From NCBI GenBank assembly GCA_903881665.1, contig CAIRUC010000022.1:1-63271 (forward strand): DNA of 63,271 bases, read 5' to 3'. The translations under genes and the position numbers were made by a program. Within the stretch, counting starts at the first letter, position 1, and each line of letters opens with the position of its first letter. The notes beneath the pieces are model-generated. The model did no database searches and was not told the DNA's origin. It saw only the letters and a program-made list of their open reading frames with translations. This stretch comes from an uncultured Bacteroidota bacterium. Its GTDB lineage: Bacteria; Bacteroidota; Bacteroidia; AKYH767-A; OLB10. This document shows positions 52,837 to 61,676 of this stretch, piece after piece.

Positions 52837-55416
52837 ATGTCAGCAAAAAAAACGCTAATATTAATCAGTATTTTATGTACTTCGTTCACCTCTCAACTAT
52901 TTGCCCAGGTTAAGTTTGATGGTAGATCAATGGTAATTGACGGCCTTTTGCTTCTTCAGGATAGCAAAGATACAAATGGCTATTATTATTTACCTAAATT
53001 CCCAACGCTGGCCACCAATAAGGATAGTCTCGCTGAGTTTTTATTTATGAAATATCAAGGCGAGGACGAGTCTTCAAGTGGCGGATTGTTTCATGCACTG
53101 ATTGAATTCACCGCATCCGATAACCTTGTGATGAGTGCGCAAAAAAAATTGCAGAAAAAATTTCCTAAGTCACGAATCATTGGTCGAGTTCCGATTTTGC
53201 CATCATCTAGTTTAAGCGGGGAAGATAATACTCCCTCATTTGAAGTTATTTCGTCAGTATTAAAAAATGGTGGAGAAGACGGAATGACTAGAACCCTCAT
53301 CACGTCTGGCGCGGCGCCATTAACTCCAGGGTCTAAAGCAGCAGTTGCAGCATTATTAGATAAACGTGGAGCAACATTGCTTTGGAGCTCCCTTTCGTCT
53401 GGCCCTACTTCCGATGTTTCAGTTGGAATTAGAGGGTATTACGAGGCGGTAATTCCTGCTTTTAATGCAACCATTACTGTTAATATGAAAGACGTGTTCA
53501 AGAGCTTCAACGAAAATAACCTAAAGAAAACTTTCAAAACAACAAACGATATTTCTAGTGCAATTGATAGTTCGATTAAAAGTGGCGCCATAAAAGTTAA
53601 TGTTGAAGATCGTTCAGGTGCATTTGATATTGACAATGAAAAAATGAATGCGTTGGTAGATTTAATTACCACGAAGATTACTGACATGATGTTTGTTCCT
53701 GCTCAAGGTGAAATTCCTCCAACTCCTGCTGAGCCGGCAATGGGTTCTGCTGAAGCTCCAGGAGCTATGGGAATGGATCCAATGATGATGATGATGATGA
53801 TGGGAGGTATGGGAGGTGGAGGAGCTGCTGCTGCTGCTGCTGCTGCTCCAACTCCAACGCCTGATATGACTCCTGCTTCTGCTGCTGCGACTCCTGCCTC
53901 TGCATCTTCAAAGCCATCATCTCAAACAAAAGCACCTTCAACTCCAGTTACAGCTCCTGCAGCAGCTCCTGCAGCAGCTTCTTCAACCTCGGCTTCTACC
54001 GCCCCTAAAACTGGAACAAAAGGGAGCGCTGCTCCAACAACTCGTCCGAGGTCAACAGGTGGAACTCCACCTCCACCAAGCCCATCTGTTGCAAAAGCAC
54101 CTGTTGCAAAAGCGCCCGTTGCTTCGCCTATTGCAAAAGCACCTATGGCGACACCCGTTACTGCAAGGCCGGCTATCGGAGCACCAGGTTTGCCTAAACC
54201 TGGCGGTGGGTTATTGGCTTCAGCAGGTTCATTGCTATCTAAAGTTGGTCCTATGGGAATAATGATGGGTGGCATGGCGCTCAACTCGTTAGTTGATAAA
54301 TATCTTGAAAACAATAAAAAGGTATATACCTTAAAAGAAGAGAAGAAGGTAAACCTAAATACGTACACTATTAATATTAATAAGACTTCATCTATTAAAG
54401 TACCTTTTTATTCTTGTGGAAATTTATCCTTGTTTTTTGAAGCATCAAAAGGAACTGACACCTATTTTAAGACAGTAAACATGGATGATCCTGATTTCCA
54501 AAAGCGTGAAATTAGTTGTCAAATTGATGCTGATTACGTTGATGCTTTCGGTAGCATTTTAAATTTTGTTACTGTTAAATTCCGTAAGTCATATAGTAAT
54601 GGACAAGATACTGTTTTAGGAGAATTTATTTTCAATAAAAGTGATATAGAATCTGGCGTAAATCTAAAATCCTTTTTTTATCCTAGGTTGGGTGTTTCAG
54701 CTAAAGAATTTTCAGAGTATGAATATCAAATGGTATGGAGCCTAAAAGGGAATTCCGGTAAAGTACGTATGCCTGCAAATGAAGGCGATTGGATTAAATC
54801 AACCGATCCTGCAATTACCCTAAAACCTCCTTTTGATAAAGAAGAAATTGATGTAGATGCCGGAAGGGATCTTTTCGAACAAGAAGGATTTAATTCTGCT
54901 AATATCAATTTCGCTTCAATAATTGCCGGCAACCCGAAACCAGTGAAACGCTTATTACTTCGATTCGGCGATGCTGAATGGAGCACTAAGGTTTCTATTT
55001 ATCATGATATTGATAAACCTGTAGTATACCAAACATCTTGGTATTCTTCAGCAGGAGAAGTAAAGCAACCATTAAATGTAATGGAATCAAATTATCTTTT
55101 TGTTATTCCTCCGAAAAATCCTAACCATGTTGGTACTATCAAGGCTTATCCAAATGCTACTAAGGAGGTTGCCCCTGCTACAGAAGAATCTGCGCAACCT
55201 TCAGAAGAAGGTTCTAACGTAGCGCCTGCTGTTGAAGGATCTCCTAATGTAGAAGAGATAGCTGCCCCTGCGGAAGTATCTCCATCAACGCAAGAAGAAG
55301 TAGCGCCAGCCGAAGGAGATGGAACTCAAACTGAGTCTGAAACTCCTGCCGAAAACAGTGAAATAAAATCAAATGAACAACCTGCAAATTCAATAAAAAT
55401 TAAAAAACCTCATTAA
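52837..55416 (+). CDS. Exported protein A of the paralogue operon, with long Ala/Pro linker
   Basis: I recognise no named family. The 859-residue protein has a signal peptide (...S-Q-L-F-A-Q). Residues ~30-290 form the first module: Y-Y-Y-L-P at 49-53, A-E-F-L-F-M-K-Y, S-F-E-V-I-S-S and L-L-D-K-R-G-A-T-L-L-W-S-S-L at 173-186. Residues ~290-455 are low complexity: Met7, Gly, Ala8, then Pro/Ala/Ser/Thr repeats. A hydrophobic Gly/Met stretch follows (~460-490). Residues ~505-745 are the second module, with V-N-M-D-D-P-D-F-Q-K-R at 547-557 and E-Y-Q-M-V-W-S-L-K-G. The tail (~765-859) is rich in Glu, Ala and Pro. Gene B, one base downstream, is a clear paralogue. No T9SS signal is seen. Confidence 0.85.
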   Translation: MSAKKTLILISILCTSFTSQLFAQVKFDGRSMVIDGLLLLQDSKDTNGYYYLPKFPTLATNKDSLAEFLFMKYQGEDESSSGGLFHALIEFTASDNLVMSAQKKLQKKFPKSRIIGRVPILPSSSLSGEDNTPSFEVISSVLKNGGEDGMTRTLITSGAAPLTPGSKAAVAALLDKRGATLLWSSLSSGPTSDVSVGIRGYYEAVIPAFNATITVNMKDVFKSFNENNLKKTFKTTNDISSAIDSSIKSGAIKVNVEDRSGAFDIDNEKMNALVDLITTKITDMMFVPAQGEIPPTPAEPAMGSAEAPGAMGMDPMMMMMMMGGMGGGGAAAAAAAAPTPTPDMTPASAAATPASASSKPSSQTKAPSTPVTAPAAAPAAASSTSASTAPKTGTKGSAAPTTRPRSTGGTPPPPSPSVAKAPVAKAPVASPIAKAPMATPVTARPAIGAPGLPKPGGGLLASAGSLLSKVGPMGIMMGGMALNSLVDKYLENNKKVYTLKEEKKVNLNTYTININKTSSIKVPFYSCGNLSLFFEASKGTDTYFKTVNMDDPDFQKREISCQIDADYVDAFGSILNFVTVKFRKSYSNGQDTVLGEFIFNKSDIESGVNLKSFFYPRLGVSAKEFSEYEYQMVWSLKGNSGKVRMPANEGDWIKSTDPAITLKPPFDKEEIDVDAGRDLFEQEGFNSANINFASIIAGNPKPVKRLLLRFGDAEWSTKVSIYHDIDKPVVYQTSWYSSAGEVKQPLNVMESNYLFVIPPKNPNHVGTIKAYPNATKEVAPATEESAQPSEEGSNVAPAVEGSPNVEEIAAPAEVSPSTQEEVAPAEGDGTQTESETPAENSEIKSNEQPANSIKIKKPH
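53782..53847 (+). repeat. In-frame trinucleotide repeats (ATG)7 and (GCT)8
   Basis: Seven ATG codons (53782-53802) and eight GCT codons (53824-53847) are separated by 21 nt of Gly-rich coding sequence. They encode Met7 and Ala8. Length changes here would alter the linker of protein A without breaking its frame. Confidence 0.9.
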
Positions 55417-55417
55417 A

Positions 55418-57496
55418 ATGAAACAAATAGTGACTGTTAAAAAAAACTTGTCTAAACAATTTTATTTGTTTGCATGTTTATTAATTCTAATATGTGGCGC
55501 AACGAACGCACAACAATTAGATGACAATAGTGTTCAAACGGTAAAACTCGATAATGATGTAACCGTTACTTTGTTTAGGGCAATGAATCCTGAACTTAGT
55601 TCACTTGATGCAAATGGAGATGTTAAACAAGTTGCTCCTTCAAACGATTATTATTATTTACCAACGAATCTTCGTTTAGGCTTACGTCCTGATGGAGTTC
55701 CTGAATTTTTATTTACAAAGTTTACAACTGAAAGTAAAACTGGTGTTAATGGTGCTATTATGCACATGTTGATGCAGTGGGGTCTTACAGCAGGACAACA
55801 AGCAGAACTCGATAAAAAGCTTAAAGAGGTTACTAAAAATCCTAACGCAATAGTTCGTGGTCAAGTGCAATTAAAAGCTGATGATGAAAGAGGTGGATCT
55901 TTCCAAATTATCTCTGCTACGTTGTCAGATAAGTCTTTTGCTACTGCTGTTTTAAATGGTAGAGCACCTATGTTAGATGGCGGTAAAGTTGCAATGGCAA
56001 CTCGCTTAACTGCAGATGGAGCACAGTTATTAGCTTCAACTTTTGATAAAGCTACATCGATCGCGGATCTTTCAATTAGCCTTAATTACGTTTACACAAC
56101 AAATTTCCCTGCATTCAAAGGTAAAATCACTTATTACTGGAGCAGGATTGCTTCTTATACCGATTCAATTGCTAACCATAGCAAAGAAGATCAAAGCCAT
56201 GCTGGCTCAGGATGGTTAGGTACCTTGTTCGGTGTCGGAGTTAGTGTTGATAATGCTACAGTCGATAAATCTAAATTTGAGAAAATCACTCAAGATATGG
56301 TCGAAAAAAAATGTATAGAAGTCGACATTCGCGAATCTGGTTTGCCTGACGACAGAATTGCTCCATTGAGAGCGGCGTTTATGGAGTTAATTGTAAAATC
56401 ATTTACAACTCCTGCAGAGCAACAGCCGGTTCAATTGGGTAAAAAATCGCCAGAAAAGGATGGGAATGGAAATATTATTAAAGATCTAAGTGATGGACTG
56501 AAAGATGTTGTTTCAATGACGAATGTTTATGGCGAAAATCACAAAGAGGTTACCATCAAGGAATCGTTTTTCCAAAACATAAATCAAAAGAGCACACAAG
56601 TTATAAATGTTAATTACTCTTTACCTATTGTAAAGGAAGCTTCTGTAACAGGTAATTTGGCATCATGGTACAACGGAGTGAAAGACAATAAAAGTTGTGT
56701 AAATTCTGTTAACCTAAACGATCCATTTTTCCAGCATAGAGATATTAATTTCATCATGGATCTCGAAGCAAAAGAAATGTTTGAGAAGGAAATCAATTAT
56801 GTTACTGTTAATGTAAGAAAAAAGCGTTCTCAAGGAAATTCGTTTGAAGATCGTGTAACAATGGACATGAAATACTTTAATGAAAAAGGTATTACTGCTA
56901 CCATGTCATACGCTCGTGGCGAAGATACAGATCCAGATTCTTATGAATACCAAAGCCAATGGAGCTTGAAAGGAGGGAACATTTATCCTCCAAATCCTGT
57001 TTGGGAAAAAGGAAAATGGGAGGGAGTAACATTATTACCACCATTGATGCCTAAAACGATTGAATTTGAAGCTGATCTTGACAATATGAAAACAGCAAAT
57101 TTTGCGCGCGTTACTTTGCAAGTTCGTTTTTCGAAATTTGGTCAAGAGGTAGAAGAAAATATCCCGGTCTCAGTTTCGAAAAATGAACCGTTGGTTTCTA
57201 AACAGATTTTTATGGATCGTAATACTAAAGGATATGCGTATCGTTTAATTTACAATCATAAAGAAGCAGGTAAGGTTGCAACAGAATGGACATCTAAAAT
57301 CAATGATTATTATGTTTATGCGACTATCCAAGACGGGTTGAAGGATAAAAATTCTGATGTGTTTAAAAAAGGTGTAGAGGCTGCTAAAACAATTGCACAG
57401 GCTGATAAAAATGGTGTTGTTACGGTGAATAAAGTGCTCGATACTTTTAAAGACATCTTTGGTGATGTCAGTAAAAAAGTACTAGATAAAAAATAA
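55418..57496 (+). CDS. Exported protein B of the paralogue operon
   Basis: The 692-residue protein has a signal peptide (...C-G-A-T-N-A-Q). It parallels protein A without the long linker. Y-Y-Y-L-P is at 78-82, then P-E-F-L-F-T-K-F, S-F-Q-I-I-S-A, and R-L-T-A-D-G-A-Q-L-L-A-S-T-F at 196-209. The second module has V-N-L-N-D-P-F-F-Q-H-R from residue 431, I-N-Y-V-T-V-N-V-R-K-K-R-S-Q-G and S-Y-E-Y-Q-S-Q-W-S-L-K-G. These align by eye with A in the same order, so the two are paralogues. The last ~50 residues look helical (V-F-K-K-G-V-E-A-A-K-T-I-A). It is separated from gene A by one base. Function is unknown. Confidence 0.87.
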   Translation: MKQIVTVKKNLSKQFYLFACLLILICGATNAQQLDDNSVQTVKLDNDVTVTLFRAMNPELSSLDANGDVKQVAPSNDYYYLPTNLRLGLRPDGVPEFLFTKFTTESKTGVNGAIMHMLMQWGLTAGQQAELDKKLKEVTKNPNAIVRGQVQLKADDERGGSFQIISATLSDKSFATAVLNGRAPMLDGGKVAMATRLTADGAQLLASTFDKATSIADLSISLNYVYTTNFPAFKGKITYYWSRIASYTDSIANHSKEDQSHAGSGWLGTLFGVGVSVDNATVDKSKFEKITQDMVEKKCIEVDIRESGLPDDRIAPLRAAFMELIVKSFTTPAEQQPVQLGKKSPEKDGNGNIIKDLSDGLKDVVSMTNVYGENHKEVTIKESFFQNINQKSTQVINVNYSLPIVKEASVTGNLASWYNGVKDNKSCVNSVNLNDPFFQHRDINFIMDLEAKEMFEKEINYVTVNVRKKRSQGNSFEDRVTMDMKYFNEKGITATMSYARGEDTDPDSYEYQSQWSLKGGNIYPPNPVWEKGKWEGVTLLPPLMPKTIEFEADLDNMKTANFARVTLQVRFSKFGQEVEENIPVSVSKNEPLVSKQIFMDRNTKGYAYRLIYNHKEAGKVATEWTSKINDYYVYATIQDGLKDKNSDVFKKGVEAAKTIAQADKNGVVTVNKVLDTFKDIFGDVSKKVLDKK

Positions 57497-57519
57497 TTAT
57501 TATATAATACAGAGTATAT

Positions 57520-58341
57520 ATGAACTTAAAAGCATTAGTATTTGTACTAGCAGGATGTTTTCTCTTTACCGGGAAAACATCTGCACAGGTAGCCGACTCA
57601 TCGAGTTCCGAAAGTACCTCTCCCGATAAAGCGCAACGTTTTTTCGGAGGGTTTGCGTCTGGATATTCGGGGACTTCTCCAAAAATTACTGCTGAAACTT
57701 ATCATCTCGGCTTTGCCCTTGGCAAAGAGGGGGGTAATTATTGGGATTTATACCTCTGTAATTCTGTACCAACCGTATCGCCTCAAAATGGTGATACGGT
57801 TGAGTACGTAAGTAATGATATACGTAAACAGCTTGGAGGTTTGGCGAATTTCTCGTTGTCGAAAGTGGCCTATTTCGGTTATGGTGGCGATCGTTCTATT
57901 CGAGATATTAAGGGCTTTCAAACCGATTTCCGTTTCGGTGTGAAAATGGTTGATTTACCTATCAGAAGAGCAGGTACAGATTTTTTAATTCCAATCTTTC
58001 AAAGCACATTCGACTTTCGGTATTTGATTCCGCTCGTACCACCTCGAAAGGCTACCGACGCGAATTCTAAATTCGATGTTCGGAAAAACATGGTGGGTAA
58101 TTTGTCTTTCCGTGTATCTGGATCTTATATGTCGGTTGTAAATACTACAAACTACGATTTATACTATGCATCAAAAAGGGGAATTATTCCAAATCCGAAT
58201 TTATTAGTTGTAACTCCGGAGATGTCGTTTTATGTGACTAATCAATTGTATTTTAGTGTTGGCTATTCTTACAATAACTATAATTTTATTGATAATGCTA
58301 TCTTTTTCCAAGTTAGCTATGGTAAACCCAAAGGCAACTAA
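57520..58341 (+). CDS. Probable outer-membrane beta-barrel protein C of the paralogue operon
   Basis: The 273-residue protein has a signal peptide (...G-K-T-S-A-Q). The rest alternates polar and hydrophobic residues with many aromatic and Gly positions (F-F-G-G-F-A-S-G-Y-S-G, Y-H-L-G-F-A-L-G-K, F-Q-T-D-F-R-F-G-V-K-M, F-R-V-S-G-S-Y-M-S-V, L-Y-F-S-V-G-Y-S-Y-N-N-Y). The end, I-F-F-Q-V-S-Y-G-K-P, resembles a final barrel strand. It could be an anchor or pore for the exported subunits around it; that is inference. It begins 23 nt after gene B and is clearly in the operon. Confidence 0.78.
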   Translation: MNLKALVFVLAGCFLFTGKTSAQVADSSSSESTSPDKAQRFFGGFASGYSGTSPKITAETYHLGFALGKEGGNYWDLYLCNSVPTVSPQNGDTVEYVSNDIRKQLGGLANFSLSKVAYFGYGGDRSIRDIKGFQTDFRFGVKMVDLPIRRAGTDFLIPIFQSTFDFRYLIPLVPPRKATDANSKFDVRKNMVGNLSFRVSGSYMSVVNTTNYDLYYASKRGIIPNPNLLVVTPEMSFYVTNQLYFSVGYSYNNYNFIDNAIFFQVSYGKPKGN

Positions 58342-58369
58342 TTGTTAAATCTGGAAATCCTACCATATT

Positions 58370-60412
58370 ATGTCAATCCGAATACGGTTATTCGTTTTAT
58401 TTTTTCTTAGTTGCGCATTTTCTTTCGCACAAGACACTAAGAATTTTAGTGGTCTTAAGAATATTCAACTGAGGCCATGCCCGGGATCGAATCATGATGT
58501 ATTTAAAAAAATAAATCGTGATTTGAAAGGGGGAGGATTGCCTGCATGGCCAGGCGCAAATGGCCCCGCTTCTGGTTCTGCGCCCGAAGTAGATCCCTCT
58601 ATTGATCAGTTAACTATTACGGAAGATAGAGAGATGGAGTTTAGAGGAGAAATTACCTATTCTGGATTAAGTGCAGGTGCCATTAAAGTTATTATTGTTG
58701 ATATACAGGGGAACAAAATAGACGGGATTAAAGAACAGTTAATTCAAGTAGATGGATCTTCAGGATTGTTGGATCTTAATGTTAAATTAAGTCCTGATAA
58801 CTATGAAGCCAATACGATTATTAATACCGGATATATTAAGTTGCAATTTCAACCTTCAGGAAGTGGTGTTGGTAAAGAATTTTGCTTTGTTTTTCCTAAA
58901 AAATGGAAAACATTGCAAAGAAATGAAACAATTACAGTGAGTGTAGTCGCAACTCCTTTTAAAACCGCAGGGATGTTAACCGTAAGCAGTGCGTTATTAC
59001 CTATTCCTGGTGTAAAGTATGTTGAGAATAATCCTAAAACCACATCTACTCCAGCTACTAAAGATACCGCATCAAGAAAAACATCAGCCATAAAGCCCGT
59101 TGTGAAGGATTCAGTTGAAAATGATCCTAAAGGCGCGTCTAACAGAGGGGTTTCTTTGTTTGACTTAATTAGGTCGGATGTTTCATTTAATAATCCTGCC
59201 GATATTTCACCAATTTCTTTGTCAAATATTTATTATGATAAGAATCCAAAGTCGGGGATCTTTTATTATTTACCGGCTTCCTACAATTTAAATTGGAGTG
59301 AGAAGGGAGGGTTTAATTTTAATTCTTTATACACGAAGTCAACTTCCGAAGGAAATGGAAACGTTAACATGACGGCTTCTTTGTTAACAGGAATTTCATC
59401 GAACGAACAAAGTTTTATAAAAGAATTTCTTTCGTCGTATTTGAAAGGAATTCCCGAAATAAAATTTAATGATGTTACTGCTTTAATTCCAACAAACCCT
59501 AAGATTTCTTTACAAGGGAACTTGCAGAGTTTATATAACATAGGTCCTGATAAAATTTCTGTTTCTGTTACCTCTTCTATTTATGATCCAATTGCTGCGT
59601 CTTGGTCGGCCGAAACAGATGTAGCGAATGAGATTCTAACAGCACTCGGAAAAGGTGTTGGTATAACGGGAGAGATGTCGTTCAAAGCCGATGCATCTGA
59701 TGTTTCAGGCTTTTCGGTACCTGTTAAAATTGGATTAGCAAATGAATATAGTTTTGGTAAAATCAATTTACAAAACACTTCTTATCGTAGTGAAGTATTA
59801 AGTAATAAGTTTCCTTTTCCAATTCAATTAACCAATATTCATGTTTTGATATTTAACGAGTCGGCTGGGAAGTTTGTGCCTTGTGTGTACACATGGAGCC
59901 TTGGCGATAAACAGGTGCTACCACACTCGAAAATTAAAATTGACGCAAATGCAATTCCAACATGGATTGACAATGACCCGCGCGTAAAAAAAATATGGAT
60001 CGAATACCGATTGTTGCCTTGCGAATATTGCACCGAGGAGGTTATTAGCCAAGTAAGTAGTGGTACTTCAGGCGATCGTGTTCATTCAATTAAAATGAAC
60101 TCAATGGGCATTTTCAAGAAATATAATTTCAGCTTTATGCGGGTCACTATTCGATCTCGTTTTTTAGATCCGAAAGGTAATTTGTCGCGTGAGCTAACCT
60201 TTAATATTACCAAAGACAATGAAGATGTAGAAGCAGGTCCATTTTATTTGTGGAACGAAAAGGATCTTTCTTATGAATATAAAATCGAATTGTTTAGTGA
60301 AGATAAAACATATTCGGGAACAGCGTGGATTGCCGCACGAGATTATCAGCTATATATAAATCGAGATATTGTTAAAAAGTCGCTGGGCGAAAATTTGCCT
60401 TCCTCTAAATAA
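58370..60412 (+). CDS. Exported protein D of the paralogue operon
   Basis: The 680-residue protein has a signal peptide (...C-A-F-S-F-A-Q) and an N-terminal part with C-P-G-S-N-H-D-V-F-K-K and a Gly/Pro stretch. Residues ~70-200 form a beta-rich domain, then a Pro/Thr/Lys linker (~220-250). The family module follows at F-Y-Y-L-P (near residue 300), with V-N-M-T-A-S-L-L-T-G and a helix (F-I-K-E-F-L-S-S-Y-L-K-G). The C-terminal module ends L-S-Y-E-Y-K-I-E-L-F-S-E-D-K-T-Y, comparable with Y-E-Y-Q-x-x-W-S-L-K-G in A and B. It is the most divergent of the four paralogues, so membership is less sure. It lies 28 nt after gene C. Confidence 0.8.
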   Translation: MSIRIRLFVLFFLSCAFSFAQDTKNFSGLKNIQLRPCPGSNHDVFKKINRDLKGGGLPAWPGANGPASGSAPEVDPSIDQLTITEDREMEFRGEITYSGLSAGAIKVIIVDIQGNKIDGIKEQLIQVDGSSGLLDLNVKLSPDNYEANTIINTGYIKLQFQPSGSGVGKEFCFVFPKKWKTLQRNETITVSVVATPFKTAGMLTVSSALLPIPGVKYVENNPKTTSTPATKDTASRKTSAIKPVVKDSVENDPKGASNRGVSLFDLIRSDVSFNNPADISPISLSNIYYDKNPKSGIFYYLPASYNLNWSEKGGFNFNSLYTKSTSEGNGNVNMTASLLTGISSNEQSFIKEFLSSYLKGIPEIKFNDVTALIPTNPKISLQGNLQSLYNIGPDKISVSVTSSIYDPIAASWSAETDVANEILTALGKGVGITGEMSFKADASDVSGFSVPVKIGLANEYSFGKINLQNTSYRSEVLSNKFPFPIQLTNIHVLIFNESAGKFVPCVYTWSLGDKQVLPHSKIKIDANAIPTWIDNDPRVKKIWIEYRLLPCEYCTEEVISQVSSGTSGDRVHSIKMNSMGIFKKYNFSFMRVTIRSRFLDPKGNLSRELTFNITKDNEDVEAGPFYLWNEKDLSYEYKIELFSEDKTYSGTAWIAARDYQLYINRDIVKKSLGENLPSSK

Positions 60413-60423
60413 ACGAAAAAGAA

Positions 60424-61674
60424 ATGTTGAGCTATCACAAAATAATAAAATACAGAAAACCATGTTTACTCATGGTTCTTTTTGTTTTTGTATGCTCCGT
60501 ATCTTTTGCCGATTTATCTCTTCAATACATTAAAACGATTCAACATATTAGTATTTACAAGGACCTTTCTGATACCAAACATTATTTCTATTCGCCAGGA
60601 ACAATTGAGTTGGTAGAAGACAATAAAGGAAAACCAGATCTGAAATTTCTTCAGATGCGTTATTCAGGTTCAGCTGCAACCGGAAATAAGGGCGTCATGC
60701 TTTATAAAAGTTTATTGCAGTTTAAAGTAGGCTTTAGAAAAGTAGACAGTCAAAAATTAAATGAAATTAAAGCGGATTTAAAATTGGACGATTCCTTCCT
60801 TTTTAGTCCATTGCCTTTACATTCTATTAAAGCTAATTTGGTCTATGCTGCAATTAATGCACCAAAGGCTATGAAAAAAGCGGACGGATTTTTTGAAACT
60901 TCTTCAGATGAAGCCGATGATGTTGGCTCCTGGACAGAGAAAACTTTTACGGTAAGTTTAGATAATGAGTCTTCACAGCTTTTTTGGGATGCGCTAAGTA
61001 AAGGCAAAACAATTATTAGTCTTAGCTATGAATATTATTCAATGTGTAAGCTACTTGGCGATGAAAGTCGAATGGAAATTACGGAGCACTTTGAAAGTCA
61101 AAATCAATTGAAAGAGAAAAGTGCTTTCGAACTGAATGATATTAAAAAAGAATCCTCCGTTGATTCGTCGCTTCAACAAATTAAACCTTCAGCACAAGTT
61201 GAAGAGATGAAAAAAGGGTTGGTTGAATTAGATTCGTTATCGAAGTCGAAGCTTCAACAAGAGTCTTCACAACTTGTATATTCTGATGCTACTGGAATTA
61301 ATTTCGATAGTGATCTTTATTCAAGTCTTTTGGTAAAAGTAGATATTAACGAGTCTAGAATACCTCCTGGCTTTGCTGTAATGGAAGTGCGTTGCTACGA
61401 TTTTAATACGAGCGATACTCCTGATTTATATGCTAAACGAATAGAATTAGAAGCAACAGGCATGGATAATCAACCCGTAAAACAACAGTCTACTTTTTAT
61501 AGTTATCAAACCGATAGCTATTGTCACGCTATAAAATTCCCGTTTGCTATTAAAATGAATCTGCCTTATCGATATCGTGTTGTCGAAATTAAGGAGGATG
61601 GCGCCAAAAAATACTCTGATTGGAAAATCGCCAAAAATTGGGTAAGTATTATTGACATAACACAACGAAATTAA
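60424..61674 (+). CDS. Exported protein E of the paralogue operon (short form)
   Basis: The 416-residue protein has a signal peptide (V-F-V-C-S-V-S-F-A). It resembles A and B: K-H-Y-F-Y-S-P-G takes the place of Y-Y-Y-L-P at ~53-59, then D-L-K-F-L-Q-M-R-Y, and F-T-V-S-L-D-N-E-S-S-Q-L-F-W-D-A-L at 175-191, followed by I-I-S-L-S-Y-E-Y-Y. The C-terminal part ends L-P-Y-R-Y-R-V-V-E-I-K-E-D-G, again like the end of A, B and D. There is no long linker. It begins 11 nt after gene D and ends 2 nt before the lipoprotein gene, so it is cotranscribed. Confidence 0.82.
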   Translation: MLSYHKIIKYRKPCLLMVLFVFVCSVSFADLSLQYIKTIQHISIYKDLSDTKHYFYSPGTIELVEDNKGKPDLKFLQMRYSGSAATGNKGVMLYKSLLQFKVGFRKVDSQKLNEIKADLKLDDSFLFSPLPLHSIKANLVYAAINAPKAMKKADGFFETSSDEADDVGSWTEKTFTVSLDNESSQLFWDALSKGKTIISLSYEYYSMCKLLGDESRMEITEHFESQNQLKEKSAFELNDIKKESSVDSSLQQIKPSAQVEEMKKGLVELDSLSKSKLQQESSQLVYSDATGINFDSDLYSSLLVKVDINESRIPPGFAVMEVRCYDFNTSDTPDLYAKRIELEATGMDNQPVKQQSTFYSYQTDSYCHAIKFPFAIKMNLPYRYRVVEIKEDGAKKYSDWKIAKNWVSIIDITQRN

Positions 61675-61676
61675 TA

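Noticed and set aside
53922..54368. 148-residue antisense frame rich in Gly, Ala and Val
   Set aside because: It is the complement of the Pro/Ala/Ser linker of protein A. Low-complexity GCT/CCA codons leave the opposite strand open by chance.
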